Shown here piece by piece: positions 1-8,522 of a DNA stretch of 64,000 nt. The translations under genes and the position numbers were made by a program. The stretch is from UBA2336 sp964419145 (GTDB taxonomy: Bacteria; Bacteroidota; Bacteroidia; Cytophagales; Cyclobacteriaceae): NCBI GenBank assembly GCA_964419145.1, contig CAYQOM010000001.1, forward strand, positions 496,001 to 560,000, read 5' to 3'. Numbering within the stretch: the first letter of the stretch is position 1; every line of letters begins with the position of its first letter. The notes under the pieces are model-generated. The model did no database searches. It had not been told where the DNA came from and saw nothing but the letters and a program-made list of their open reading frames with translations.

Positions 1-1520
1 ATACTTTCGTAGCCATCCATTAAATGTTTGAGGTCAAGTTCTTCTGACTCTTCAATGAGCGGGTACACAATGTACACTTGCCGGCCAGCTTTAATTTGTT
101 GTTTCAAAAAACCATTTACTTCGAGGCGATGTGAATCGTATTTATGAATGGTTTTAATGGGCTTTCTGCCGGAAGGCAATTCATCAATCACCGAAACATC
201 CAGATCGCCATAAAGCGTCATAGCTAATGTACGTGGAATCGGTGTGGCCGTCATCACCAGCACATGTGGGTATACATCTTTGTTTTTACTCCATAGTTTG
301 GATCGCTGTGCTACGCCAAACCGATGCTGCTCATCAATAATGGCAAGGCCCAGGTTTTTAAATTGAACTTCTTCTTCCAGTAACGCATGTGTTCCAATGA
401 GAATCCGTAACGATCCATCGCGTAAGCCATGATGAATTTCTTTTCGCGCTGCTTTTTTTGTTGATCCGGTTAACAATGCAATGGTGATGTGCATCTGCTC
501 TGCAAATTTGCTGAGCGTTTTAAAATGTTGTTGTGCCAGAATTTCCGTTGGCGCCATTAATGCACATTGGGCATTTCCGCCAAGTGCAATCAGCATGCAC
601 ACAAACGACACGATGGTTTTACCGCTTCCCACATCGCCTTGCAACAACCTGTTCATTTGTTTGCCCGAACGCATGTCGGCATAGATTTCCTTGATCACCC
701 GCTTTTGTGCGTTGGTCAGTTGAAACGGCAGGTGTTCGTTATAGAATTGTGTAAGTACTGCTGCATCCGTAAACGCTTGCCCGCGATACTTTTCCTTGCG
801 CACCAATTTTAACTTGAGCAGGCGCAACTGAATGTAAAAGAGCTCTTCGAATTTTAATCGCTGTTGTGCTTGCGCAAGTCGTTGATGATTTTCCGGAAAA
901 TGAATGTGCCGCATTGCTGCTCGCTTATCCATCAGTTTAAACCGCTTGATGATGGACTCCGGAAGCGTTTCATGTATGTTGTCTTTCGCAAGTACCAACA
1001 ACTCCTGCTGTAACTTAACAAGGGCTTTGCTGTCGAGGTAGCGCTTGCGCAACGTTTCTGTAACCGGATAAACGGGTTGCAAAAAACCACCCTTTTCATT
1101 TTTTGTTGTCAGCACTTCAACTTCAGGGTGAGCTATGCTAAATCGCTTTCCGTATTTGGAAGGTTTACCAAATGCAACATATTCAGTACCGGGCTGAACT
1201 TTTTCCAGCATCCATTTAATGCCCTGAAACCATACCAATTCCATTTCTCCGGTATCATCAACCAGGTACGCCACCAGCCTCTTTCGGGCTCCAACGCCAA
1301 TAATCTCCTTTTTGGTAACCTTACCCTTTACCTGCACAAAAGGCATTTCTTCGGTTAATTCCTTTATGGAATAAAAGCGGGTACGATCTTCATAGCGAAA
1401 AGGATAGTGCTGAATGAGGTCACCAAACGTGAAAATATTTAACTGCTTGTTTAGCAATGCCGATCGTTGGGGGCCAACGCCTTTCAGGTATTCAATGGGT
1501 GTATCAAAAAATCCGGGCAT
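1..1520 (-). CDS. recG: ATP-dependent DNA helicase RecG (3' end missing)
   Basis: RecG is a superfamily 2 helicase that remodels stalled replication forks and Holliday junctions. The reading frame opens at ATG 1520 with MPGFFDTPIEYLKGVGPQR, the usual RecG N-terminus, followed by the OB/wedge region. The helicase core shows Walker A GDVGSGKT near residue 295, PTEILAQQH, and the diagnostic motif II DEQHRFG near residue 395, then TATPIPRTLAM. The frame is open to base 1, so about 507 of the usual roughly 700 residues are present and the C-terminal end lies outside the window. Nothing inside the visible part is broken. The gene is divergent from the small plus-strand gene at 1645. Confidence 0.95.
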   Translation of the reverse strand, partial: MPGFFDTPIEYLKGVGPQRSALLNKQLNIFTFGDLIQHYPFRYEDRTRFYSIKELTEEMPFVQVKGKVTKKEIIGVGARKRLVAYLVDDTGEMELVWFQGIKWMLEKVQPGTEYVAFGKPSKYGKRFSIAHPEVEVLTTKNEKGGFLQPVYPVTETLRKRYLDSKALVKLQQELLVLAKDNIHETLPESIIKRFKLMDKRAAMRHIHFPENHQRLAQAQQRLKFEELFYIQLRLLKLKLVRKEKYRGQAFTDAAVLTQFYNEHLPFQLTNAQKRVIKEIYADMRSGKQMNRLLQGDVGSGKTIVSFVCMLIALGGNAQCALMAPTEILAQQHFKTLSKFAEQMHITIALLTGSTKKAARKEIHHGLRDGSLRILIGTHALLEEEVQFKNLGLAIIDEQHRFGVAQRSKLWSKNKDVYPHVLVMTATPIPRTLAMTLYGDLDVSVIDELPSGRKPIKTIHKYDSHRLEVNGFLKQQIKAGRQVYIVYPLIEESEELDLKHLMDGYES

Positions 1521-1594
1521 GCTGATCGTAGCACAAAAAAATAAAAATTAACCTTAAGTTAACGATAGAACGCGTTAAACCTTAATGAGAAAAA

Positions 1595-1626
1595 TTGATC
1601 TAAGTGCGCAAAGGTTACTATTTTTA
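1595..1626 (+). promoter_or_regulatory. Putative Bacteroidota-type promoter
   Basis: TTG at 1595-1597 and TATTTTTA at 1619-1626 are 21 bases apart, a near match to the Bacteroidota TTG / TAnnTTTG arrangement. It would start transcription shortly before ATG 1645 and so argues against the longer reading frame that begins at 1585. Confidence 0.35.
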
Positions 1627-1644
1627 CGCACCCGATATTCAGGA

Positions 1645-1914
1645 ATGATGATTGTGAAGCCGAGCCTATACCGAGGAATTGAATTTGTTTGTATCACTGA
1701 TCTGCCAGCGGAACAGCAAATACTGCTGCAATCTTCACCACAATTTCCTGAACGCATCAATATTCTTATCGAGGGAGAGATTAAACGAAACTGCATTCAG
1801 TACAATGTATACACCCAATGGTTTCAGGATGTGTATAAAACCTCGGTAGCACAAGCACCGGCCGTTAAGCAAATAGAGCCTGCCAAATCTGATCTGGTTT
1901 TGCAAAAAGCCTGA
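1645..1914 (+). CDS. Small conserved-looking hypothetical protein
   Basis: An 89-residue protein starting MMIVKPSLYRG, not recognised. It has no signal peptide, membrane segment or known motif, and looks like a small soluble cytoplasmic protein. The frame can be extended back to ATG 1585, but a promoter-like pair lies inside that extension, so the start at 1645 (or 1648) is preferred. Its stop codon abuts the stop codon of the convergent VOC gene with no gap. Confidence 0.6.
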   Translation: MMIVKPSLYRGIEFVCITDLPAEQQILLQSSPQFPERINILIEGEIKRNCIQYNVYTQWFQDVYKTSVAQAPAVKQIEPAKSDLVLQKA

Positions 1915-2310
1915 TCACTCTGGCCATATAGCGTTCTGTGGAACAATTTCCAGAACATTGCCCGCAGGATCTTCGAAGTAAAATGATTTCTTTCCGCTCT
2001 GCCAGGTAACTTCTTCTGTGATTTCTACTCCTTTGCTTTTTATCCAGTCTTTTGCCTTTTCATAGTCTTTGTCTGCCACTTCAAATGCAAAGTGCTGCTT
2101 GCCTCCACCATAATGCGCAGGCGGACTCACCTTAAGTTTTGAATCTTCCGGATTAAACAGCAGCAGCACGGATGATCCTGCTTTGAAAAACAGATGCTTT
2201 CCTTCCAGGTAACTGATCAACGGCAGCTCCAGCACATCGGCATAAAATGATTTGGCTTGCTCCAAATCAGTTACATACAGGCAGGTTTCTTTTATTTTCA
2301 GAAAGTTCAT
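1915..2310 (-). CDS. VOC family (glyoxalase/dioxygenase-fold) protein
   Basis: A 131-residue single vicinal-oxygen-chelate protein. The pattern TCLYVTDLEQAKSFYADVLE at the N-terminus and FYFEDPAGNVLEIV at the C-terminus are the two beta-alpha-beta-beta-beta units of the fold; the terminal Glu of NVLEI is the usual metal ligand. Substrate cannot be read from sequence. It starts one base after the stop of the nitronate monooxygenase gene upstream on the same strand, so the two are probably cotranscribed, which would fit a role in oxidising or detoxifying small molecules. Confidence 0.85.
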   Translation of the reverse strand: MNFLKIKETCLYVTDLEQAKSFYADVLELPLISYLEGKHLFFKAGSSVLLLFNPEDSKLKVSPPAHYGGGKQHFAFEVADKDYEKAKDWIKSKGVEITEEVTWQSGKKSFYFEDPAGNVLEIVPQNAIWPE

Positions 2311-2311
2311 C

Positions 2312-3265
2312 TTACTCCTGTTGACAAAGATTCTTTTTCAATGCCTGATACTCATTCCAGATCTCGTTAAGAATTTCAGCTGCGGGTTTTACTTCACGAA
2401 TGGCAGCTGCCACCTGACCAATCTCCAATTCGCCCTCATCCAGATCGCCCTCAAACATGCCCTTCTTTGCCCGTGCTCTGCCCAATAATTGTTTCATTTC
2501 TTCCACACTTGCACCGCGTTGCTCGGCCTCCACCACCTGTTGAAAAAATTTGTTACGCACCAATCGAACAGGCGTAAGTTGCTTCATGGTGAGTAACGTA
2601 TCGCCTTCACCAGCATCAACAATCACCTTCTTGAATTTTTCATGGGCAGATGATTCGGCACTGGCAGCAAACCGGCTGCCGATTTGAACGCCATCCGCGC
2701 CAAGCACTTCGGCTGCCAGCATACCGCGACCGGTTGCAATACCTCCGGCTGCAATCAACGGAATAGAAATTGCCTCGCGCACAAGCGGAATTAATACAAA
2801 CGTTGTGGTTTCTTCCCTTCCATTATGTCCACCCGCTTCAAAGCCTTCGGCTACTACCGCATCAACCCCGGCCTGCTCTGCTTTTTTGGCAAACTTTACA
2901 CTGGAAACCACATGCACTACCGTTATCCCTTTCTCTTTTAAGTAACCAGTCCATGTTGCGGGATTGCCCGCAGAGGTAAACACAATCTTAACTCCTTCCT
3001 CCACGATAGTATTCATCAGCTTATCGATCTCCGGGTAGAGCAAGGGCACATTCACCCCAAATGGTTTTTGGGTTGCTGCCTTGCACTTACGAATATGCTC
3101 CTGAAGCACCTCCGGGTACATCGATCCTGAGCCAATAAGGCCCAATCCTCCCGCGTTGCTGACTGCCGAAGCCAGCCGCCAGCCGCTGCACCAGATCATT
3201 CCCGCCTGAATAACCGGAACCTCAATGTTGAAAAGTTGGCAAACCCTGTTCAATGAATTTTTCAT
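2312..3265 (-). CDS. Nitronate monooxygenase (2-nitropropane dioxygenase family)
   Basis: FMN-dependent oxidoreductase of the NMO/NPD family, which oxidises alkyl nitronates. A TIM-barrel sequence is seen with VIQAGMIWCSGWRLASAVSN at the start, the central VVAEGFEAGGHNGRE with the expected catalytic His in GGHNG, and the phosphate-binding IAAGGIATGRGMLAAEVLGA followed by GVQIGSRFAA. The start MKNSLNRVC at 3265 is preferred to the ATG seven codons upstream, because family members begin close to this point. It is about 317 residues, normal length. It is followed after one base by the VOC gene. Confidence 0.88.
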   Translation of the reverse strand: MKNSLNRVCQLFNIEVPVIQAGMIWCSGWRLASAVSNAGGLGLIGSGSMYPEVLQEHIRKCKAATQKPFGVNVPLLYPEIDKLMNTIVEEGVKIVFTSAGNPATWTGYLKEKGITVVHVVSSVKFAKKAEQAGVDAVVAEGFEAGGHNGREETTTFVLIPLVREAISIPLIAAGGIATGRGMLAAEVLGADGVQIGSRFAASAESSAHEKFKKVIVDAGEGDTLLTMKQLTPVRLVRNKFFQQVVEAEQRGASVEEMKQLLGRARAKKGMFEGDLDEGELEIGQVAAAIREVKPAAEILNEIWNEYQALKKNLCQQE

Positions 3266-3612
3266 GGGCAAAAAATAGCAAAACACCCTTGAATACTACG
3301 CTACAAATCTGAATATCTGCGATTTAGAATTCAGCCAAATTCCTGAGCGGTTTTTCTTGCGGAAAAAAGTTGTCCACAAAGAATAGATTGATTTTATACA
3401 ACGTAAGTAATTAATAATTAGATACTTAACACGAAATATTACGGTAATGTGGATAACTGCTTCATTTTGTGGAATTCTTTTCACGGCTTCTTTTATAGTC
3501 TGCTAAGTGCTTGAATTTTAGCTATTTTGCGCTCCGTCCAAACAGAAACCTACACGGGGTTTTTGCGGCTAAAAACAGGAACAACTTTTGCCTTTAAGCA
3601 GTTAAATACCTC
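3266..3612. other. Intergenic region, no gene seen
   Basis: A/T-rich spacer between the divergent nitronate monooxygenase gene and the thioredoxin-like gene. A 62-codon minus-strand frame (3296-3484) has no coding character. The sequence presumably holds the two divergent promoters, but no clear TTG/TAnnTTTG pair could be placed. Confidence 0.5.
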
Positions 3613-4086
3613 ATGAGAAAGCTACTACTGATACTCGGCTTTGTTTTGCCCGCCAGTGTGTTTGCCCAGCAGGCAGAGATTGTGAAGCTGAAGCAATTAC
3701 AAGATCACATTAACCGCGAAACGGATAACATCAAGATCATTAACTTCTGGGCTACGTGGTGTGCTCCCTGTATTAAAGAAATACCTTTGTTTGAAAAGAT
3801 CGGTGCGGAACGTAAGGATGTGGAAGTTACCCTGGTAAGCCTCGACCTCGACCTGAACCCAAAGCCTGAAACAGTTTATCGGTTTATCGATCGCAAAAAA
3901 CTACAATCCAAAGTGCTTATCCTGGATGAAAAAGACCCCAACGTTTGGATTAACCAGATTGAAAAGGGCTGGTCGGGGGCTATACCGGCAACCATAATCA
4001 TTAATGGAAAAACCGGTCAAAGAAAATTTGTTGAAAAGGAGCTTCATGAAGGCGACCTTGAGAAACTAATTGCTGAAATTTTGTAA
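3613..4086 (+). CDS. Secreted TlpA-like thioredoxin-family protein
   Basis: A 157-residue periplasmic disulfide-exchange protein. Residues 1-19 form a Sec signal peptide ending VFAQQ. The TlpA/ResA-type core follows with the active site FWATWCAPC (Cys50 and Cys53) and a cis-Pro region IPATIIIN. The family reduces disulfides, often for cytochrome c maturation or redox repair of exported proteins. It lies 18 bases upstream of a second thioredoxin-fold gene, so they likely form one transcript that ends at the terminator at 4744. Confidence 0.9.
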   Translation: MRKLLLILGFVLPASVFAQQAEIVKLKQLQDHINRETDNIKIINFWATWCAPCIKEIPLFEKIGAERKDVEVTLVSLDLDLNPKPETVYRFIDRKKLQSKVLILDEKDPNVWINQIEKGWSGAIPATIIINGKTGQRKFVEKELHEGDLEKLIAEIL

Positions 4087-4104
4087 AAACCTCAAAAAAC
4101 CAAT

Positions 4105-4722
4105 ATGAAAATGATGATGAAAAGTTTGTTGGCAGCCGTTGCATGCGTATTGTTTGTGGCGGCAAGTCCGTTGAAAAACGGCTATGAAGTGGGCGATACC
4201 GTTGCTGATTTCAAATTGAAAAACGTAAACGGTAAAATGGTTTCCCTCTCCGATTACACTTCATCAAAAGGCGTAATTGTAATTTTCGATTGCAACACAT
4301 GTCCGTATTCAAGGGCTTATAATGAGCGCATCCTTGAACTAAACAAGAACTACGCTTCAAAGGGATTCCCCGTTGTAGCCATTCAACCAAACGACCCTGC
4401 TATCTCACCTGGTGATTCATTTGACGAGATGGTAAAACAGGCCGAGCGCAAAAAGTACGATTTCCCTTACCTGTTTGATGAAACTCAGAGTGTTTCGCGT
4501 GCATTTGGTGCCACCAATACACCCCATGTATTTCTGTTGAAGAATAGTGGTGGTAAATTCTCTGTTGCCTACATCGGTGCTATTGATGATGCTCCGCGTG
4601 ATGCTGCGGGTGTAAGTAAGAAGTATGTGGAAGAGGCAATCAATGCTATACTTTCTTCAAAAGAAGTTCCTTCAACCAAAACCAAAGCCATTGGTTGTAC
4701 CATCAAGTGGAAAAACGCGTAA
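4105..4722 (+). CDS. Secreted peroxiredoxin/thioredoxin-like protein
   Basis: A 205-residue exported protein of the AhpC/TSA-redoxin superfamily. After a signal peptide (about residues 1-20) come GDTVADFKLKNVNGKMVSLSDY, typical of the redoxin fold, and the redox motif FDCNTCPYSRAY (Cys63, Cys66). The CNTCPYS form is that of the thioredoxin-like subgroup often found next to TlpA proteins in Bacteroidota. It pairs with the upstream TlpA-like gene and may accept electrons from it; that link is inferred from position only. Confidence 0.88.
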   Translation: MKMMMKSLLAAVACVLFVAASPLKNGYEVGDTVADFKLKNVNGKMVSLSDYTSSKGVIVIFDCNTCPYSRAYNERILELNKNYASKGFPVVAIQPNDPAISPGDSFDEMVKQAERKKYDFPYLFDETQSVSRAFGATNTPHVFLLKNSGGKFSVAYIGAIDDAPRDAAGVSKKYVEEAINAILSSKEVPSTKTKAIGCTIKWKNA

Positions 4723-4743
4723 GCGCTAACCAATACAAAATTG

Positions 4744-4775
4744 AAAGCCGCATCCACCCGATGCGGCTTTTTTTA
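4744..4775 (+). terminator. Rho-independent terminator
   Basis: A perfect 11-bp stem (4744-4754 pairing with 4760-4770), 5-base loop, G/C-rich core GCCGCATC and a run of T residues after the stem. It ends the two-gene thioredoxin transcript. Confidence 0.85.
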
Positions 4776-4804
4776 TGTCGTTCCCTGAAGCCAATTCATT
4801 TTCT

Positions 4805-4812
4805 TACCTTTC
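4805..4812 (+). promoter_or_regulatory. Possible -7 box for the DUF4153 gene
   Basis: TACCTTTC at 4805-4812 is one base from TAnnTTTG and sits five bases before ATG 4817. If real the mRNA would be almost leaderless. No convincing upstream TTG was found, so this is weak. Confidence 0.25.
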
Positions 4813-4816
4813 ACTC

Positions 4817-6574
4817 ATGAAACTACCGTCCCTGCAAAAACTGCTCGAAGGCTTTATTCTGGTGATTAAACGCTTTCCATTGGAAATGCTGATCACGCTA
4901 ACCGGAACAATCAGCGCCATGATGCTGCTTGAACAGGATTACAATGAAGATGAAACACACCTGCTGCGCATCATTCTTTGCAGCAACCTTGGGCTGGTAT
5001 TGCTGCTCTCCACAACCGTTTTTGAAGAAGCACATAGTTTATCACAAAAAAGCAGAGTCGTTGTAAAACTAATTGGGGTGCTCTTGCTGGTGGGGATTTA
5101 CTTTTTACTAAACCCGATTGATGAAGAAGTGAACGGTTTTCGTTTTGGCTTTCTTGCAGTAGCGTTTCACCTGCTCGTGTCGTTCGCTCCGTTTATCCGC
5201 AGGGGATCAGTTGAGGGATTTTGGGAATACAATAAATTACTTTTCATCCGGATTTTAACAGCAGGTTTATACAGCGGAGTTTTGTTCGCGGGCCTGGCCA
5301 TTGCCATTGCCAGTACGGATGCACTTTTTAACCTGGATGTAGACGAGAAAACATACGGACATCTGTTCATTTTTGTAGCCGGCATTTTCAACACTGCTTT
5401 TTTCCTGGCTGGCGTACCCAATAACTGGAAGGAGCTCGAAGAAACTCAACTCTATCCGAAGGGATTAAAGATTTTTACCCAATTTGTCCTCATTCCATTA
5501 GCTACGATTTACCTCACCATTTTACTGGCATACGAAATCAAGTTGATTGCTGAGTGGTCGTTACCTAAAGGCATTGTGTCATCACTGGTGTTGGGATATG
5601 CGGTTTATGGCATCCTGTCCATTCTGTTGGTTTACCCGATACGGTATGATGAAGGCAATCGCTGGATAAGCACGTTTTCAAAATGGTTTTACCTGTTGCT
5701 GATTCCATTAATTGTTGTACTTGCTTTAGCCGTGTGGCAACGGGTTGATCAATACGGCATCACCGAAAGTCGATATGTTTTAATTGCGTTAAGCTTATGG
5801 CTTGCGGGCATCACCATTTATTTTCTCACCGATCGTCAGCAAAACATCCGGGTAATTCCGATGAGCCTTTGCATCGTTGCCTTATTAGCTGTAATCGGTC
5901 CGCAAAGTGCGTCATCGCTTTCTGCACGATCGCAGGTGAATCGCCTGATTGATTACTTTGACAGTCGTGGAGCGTGGGTAAACAATAAACTTGTTCCCAT
6001 TACCACCAGTGAACCAACCGGTGAGGGAGCCGCTATGGTTCGCTTTTTGGTTAATCGGTATGGCAAAGAACCGTTCAGAGAAATTTTGTCTGTTAACATC
6101 GACTCCCTTTTGGTTGGTGCCGACTCCTTATCGCGATACAGCAAAAAATATGAGCGCACGGAAATAATCAGGCAGTATCTTGGTCTTAACTATGACGATG
6201 GCGACTACAATCAATATGAATACTTTTCAGCAGAAACCATTCAGGAGCCTTTTGAAATACATGGATACGATTACCTGTTAACATTCAAAACCTACAACTC
6301 CGACCGTGATGTGGCTGTCATCGTGAACAACACAACCATTACCATAAAACGCGATTCATTTTCTATTGAATTTGATTTACAGTCGATGCTGGATACGCTT
6401 ATCAAAGAGAAAGCTGAACATAGAAATAATTTTTTGGTACGGCCCGAAAGGCTATCGGTAACAAGCGCGAATGGGAATTCTCGTTTGATTCTCCATAACA
6501 TCTACTTTCGCAGAGAGAACAATCAGTTCATTATCCAAAATTGTGAAGGCTATTTGCTTATGAAGGCTCAGTAA
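4817..6574 (+). CDS. DUF4153-type multi-pass membrane protein
   Basis: About 585 residues. The first two thirds are hydrophobic with roughly ten transmembrane helices (for example LEMLITLTGTISAMMLL and LGYAVYGILSILLVYPI); the last 200 residues are polar and probably fold outside the membrane. The helix pattern and the AIAIASTDALFNLDVDEKTYGHL segment match DUF4153 proteins; their function is unknown. The frame can be extended to 4775 but that runs into the preceding terminator, so MKLPSLQKLL at 4817 is the likely start. It overlaps the convergent SMR gene by 7 bases. Confidence 0.75.
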   Translation: MKLPSLQKLLEGFILVIKRFPLEMLITLTGTISAMMLLEQDYNEDETHLLRIILCSNLGLVLLLSTTVFEEAHSLSQKSRVVVKLIGVLLLVGIYFLLNPIDEEVNGFRFGFLAVAFHLLVSFAPFIRRGSVEGFWEYNKLLFIRILTAGLYSGVLFAGLAIAIASTDALFNLDVDEKTYGHLFIFVAGIFNTAFFLAGVPNNWKELEETQLYPKGLKIFTQFVLIPLATIYLTILLAYEIKLIAEWSLPKGIVSSLVLGYAVYGILSILLVYPIRYDEGNRWISTFSKWFYLLLIPLIVVLALAVWQRVDQYGITESRYVLIALSLWLAGITIYFLTDRQQNIRVIPMSLCIVALLAVIGPQSASSLSARSQVNRLIDYFDSRGAWVNNKLVPITTSEPTGEGAAMVRFLVNRYGKEPFREILSVNIDSLLVGADSLSRYSKKYERTEIIRQYLGLNYDDGDYNQYEYFSAETIQEPFEIHGYDYLLTFKTYNSDRDVAVIVNNTTITIKRDSFSIEFDLQSMLDTLIKEKAEHRNNFLVRPERLSVTSANGNSRLILHNIYFRRENNQFIIQNCEGYLLMKAQ

Positions 6575-6888
6575 GGCGAGACGAGCTTCAACCCGATAAT
6601 AGAGCCGATTAAGGTGAGAATAAAGAACAACCGCCAGAACTCTGCTGACTCCCTGAAGAAGAAAATGCCGATCAGCGCAGTTCCTACCGCACCAATGCCC
6701 GTCCATACCGCATAAGCCGTTCCGATAGGAATCACTTTTATGGATTCATTTAAAAAATGAAAACTTAAGGAAATACAAACAAAAAACGCTACCGTCCATT
6801 TTGTAACCGTAAAGTTGTTGCTCAATTTCAGACTTGTGGTAAAGCCTATTTCAAAAATTCCGGCAATAATCAGGTATATCCAATGCAT
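6568..6888 (-). CDS. SMR-family efflux protein, Gdx/SugE type
   Basis: A 106-residue, four-helix small multidrug resistance transporter that acts as an antiparallel dimer exchanging a cation for protons. The membrane-embedded Glu is Glu13 (IAGIFEIG). GTAYAVWTGIGAVGTALIGI and the ending GLKL are close to E. coli SugE, so the guanidinium exporter (Gdx) branch is more likely than the EmrE polyaromatic-cation branch. Gdx genes are often under guanidine riboswitches, but no such structure is visible upstream here. A promoter-like element lies at 6908-6935. Confidence 0.88.
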   Translation of the reverse strand: MHWIYLIIAGIFEIGFTTSLKLSNNFTVTKWTVAFFVCISLSFHFLNESIKVIPIGTAYAVWTGIGAVGTALIGIFFFRESAEFWRLFFILTLIGSIIGLKLVSPY

Positions 6889-6907
6889 AACAGGGTGGTT
6901 AAGAAAT

Positions 6908-6935
6908 CAAAGTTAAGCTTTAATACATTTCACAA
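6908..6935 (-). promoter_or_regulatory. Bacteroidota-type promoter for the SMR gene
   Basis: Read on the minus strand, TTG (6935-6933) is followed 17 bases later by a perfect TAACTTTG (6915-6908), 19 bases upstream of the SMR start codon. Confidence 0.5.
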
Positions 6936-6965
6936 AATGATAACAAGCTTTTCGAGTCTAAGCAT

Positions 6966-6973
6966 TAGTTTTG
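6966..6973 (+). promoter_or_regulatory. -7 box for phoD
   Basis: TAGTTTTG is a perfect TAnnTTTG match, 19 bases before the phosphatase ATG. The -33 region has only a TTTTC run, so the promoter is plausible but incomplete. Confidence 0.4.
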
Positions 6974-6992
6974 ATTTCAATTTATCCGCATC

Positions 6993-8522
6993 ATGAGATA
7001 CTGCATCATCCTCCTTTCAGTTCTGGCTATTTCCTGCTCCAAACGTGAAAAAAAATATGCCCTACTCGTTGAGCCAGTTTCAATTTTGTTCGATGCTTCC
7101 CTAAAACCCTTCTATCACGGAGTTGCATCCGGTGATCCGTTACACGACCGCGTTATTTTGTGGACGCGTATCACGCCAGAAGATTCCCTGCCTTCAATTG
7201 ACGTAACCTGGGAAATTGCAGAAGACGAACGTTTTTCTTCGCTTGTTAATTCCGGAACACTGATGACTAACCCGGATCGTGATTATACAGTAAAGGTGGA
7301 TGCCACCGGGTTATCACCCGACAAACACTATTTCTATCGCTTTAAAGCGTTGGATGCAACATCCATGACAGGCCGCACGAAAACAGCACCTGCTGGTGAT
7401 CGCGATAGCTTGGCCTTTGCCGTAGTGAGTTGCAGCAACTGGGAGTTCGGATACTTTAATGCGTACGCCAACATTGCTGATAAAGATGTTGATGCCGTAC
7501 TTCACCTTGGCGATTACATTTACGAATACGCTACCGGTAAATATGGCGATACCACCATCGGCAGAATAAACCTGCCTGTTCATGAAATTGTAACGCTGCA
7601 GGATTATCGCACCCGACATTCGCAATACCGATTGGATGAAGGCCTACGCAAAATCAGCATCGCGCACCCGTTCATCACCATTTGGGATGATCACGAAGTT
7701 GCCAACGATACGTATGCAGAAGGTGCGCAAAATCATCAACCTGAAGAAGGTGATTTCAACGTAAGAAAAGCTGTAGCCAAACAAGCGTATTATGAGTGGT
7801 TACCAATCCGCGAAGGCGAAAAACATTATCGTTCGTTTTCATACGGAACATTAGCCGATGTGATCATGTTGGATGAACGGCTCGAGGCCAGAACCAAACA
7901 AGCAGAAGGAAAAGATGATCCGGAATTATGGAACACAGAACGTACCATGCTGGGCAAAGAACAACGCGATTGGCTTTTAACAAAACTTAAAAGTTCATCG
8001 GCCACCTGGAAGGTGATTGGCAACCAGGTGATCTTTTCTGTAGTTGATGAATCTTTCAGGCCAAACGCGAAAGGTACAGATAGCTGGAACGGGTATCCTG
8101 TAGAGCGCACCTTCATTGCCGATCACATTATTCACGATTCAATTCAAGATGTAATTTTCCTGACAGGCGATACGCATGCATCATGGGCGTTTGAAGTGGT
8201 GGCGTTTGATTTGAAAAAATATAATCCGAAAACATCTGCGGGTGCATTTGCCGTAGAATTTGGTACACCCAGTGTATCATCATCCAACTGGGATGAATTT
8301 TATCCATTGGATACAGCCAAACTAGGCGAACAACTTTACCAGAAGTTCAATCCGCATTTGAAATATGTAAATGGTGTTGATCACGGCTACCTGCTGCTTA
8401 CACTTTATCCGGATCGTGCAAAATCGGAATGGTATTATGTGGAGACCTTGCGCGAAATCAACACCAGTGAGCGCAAAACCAAAACGCTTGAGGTGAATAA
8501 GGGAACAGCGAAATTGAAATAA
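6993..8522 (+). CDS. phoD: PhoD-family alkaline phosphatase (lipoprotein)
   Basis: A 509-residue PhoD-type phosphodiesterase/phosphomonoesterase that releases phosphate from organic esters outside the inner membrane, usually with Ca and Fe. The N-terminus ends in a lipobox LAISC (Cys15), so it is probably lipid-anchored rather than Tat-exported as in many PhoD proteins. It has the PhoD N-terminal beta domain (HGVASGDPL...VILWTRI), then metal-site motifs HLGDYIYEY (about 171), IWDDHEVAND (about 230), LTGDTHASW and FGTPSVSSSNW. Length and motif order are normal. A repeat-rich spacer follows. Confidence 0.93.
   Translation: MRYCIILLSVLAISCSKREKKYALLVEPVSILFDASLKPFYHGVASGDPLHDRVILWTRITPEDSLPSIDVTWEIAEDERFSSLVNSGTLMTNPDRDYTVKVDATGLSPDKHYFYRFKALDATSMTGRTKTAPAGDRDSLAFAVVSCSNWEFGYFNAYANIADKDVDAVLHLGDYIYEYATGKYGDTTIGRINLPVHEIVTLQDYRTRHSQYRLDEGLRKISIAHPFITIWDDHEVANDTYAEGAQNHQPEEGDFNVRKAVAKQAYYEWLPIREGEKHYRSFSYGTLADVIMLDERLEARTKQAEGKDDPELWNTERTMLGKEQRDWLLTKLKSSSATWKVIGNQVIFSVVDESFRPNAKGTDSWNGYPVERTFIADHIIHDSIQDVIFLTGDTHASWAFEVVAFDLKKYNPKTSAGAFAVEFGTPSVSSSNWDEFYPLDTAKLGEQLYQKFNPHLKYVNGVDHGYLLLTLYPDRAKSEWYYVETLREINTSERKTKTLEVNKGTAKLK

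Noticed and set aside
3296..3484. 62-codon minus-strand ORF
   Set aside because: Low-complexity A/T-rich translation in a region expected to hold two divergent promoters; no homology-like pattern.
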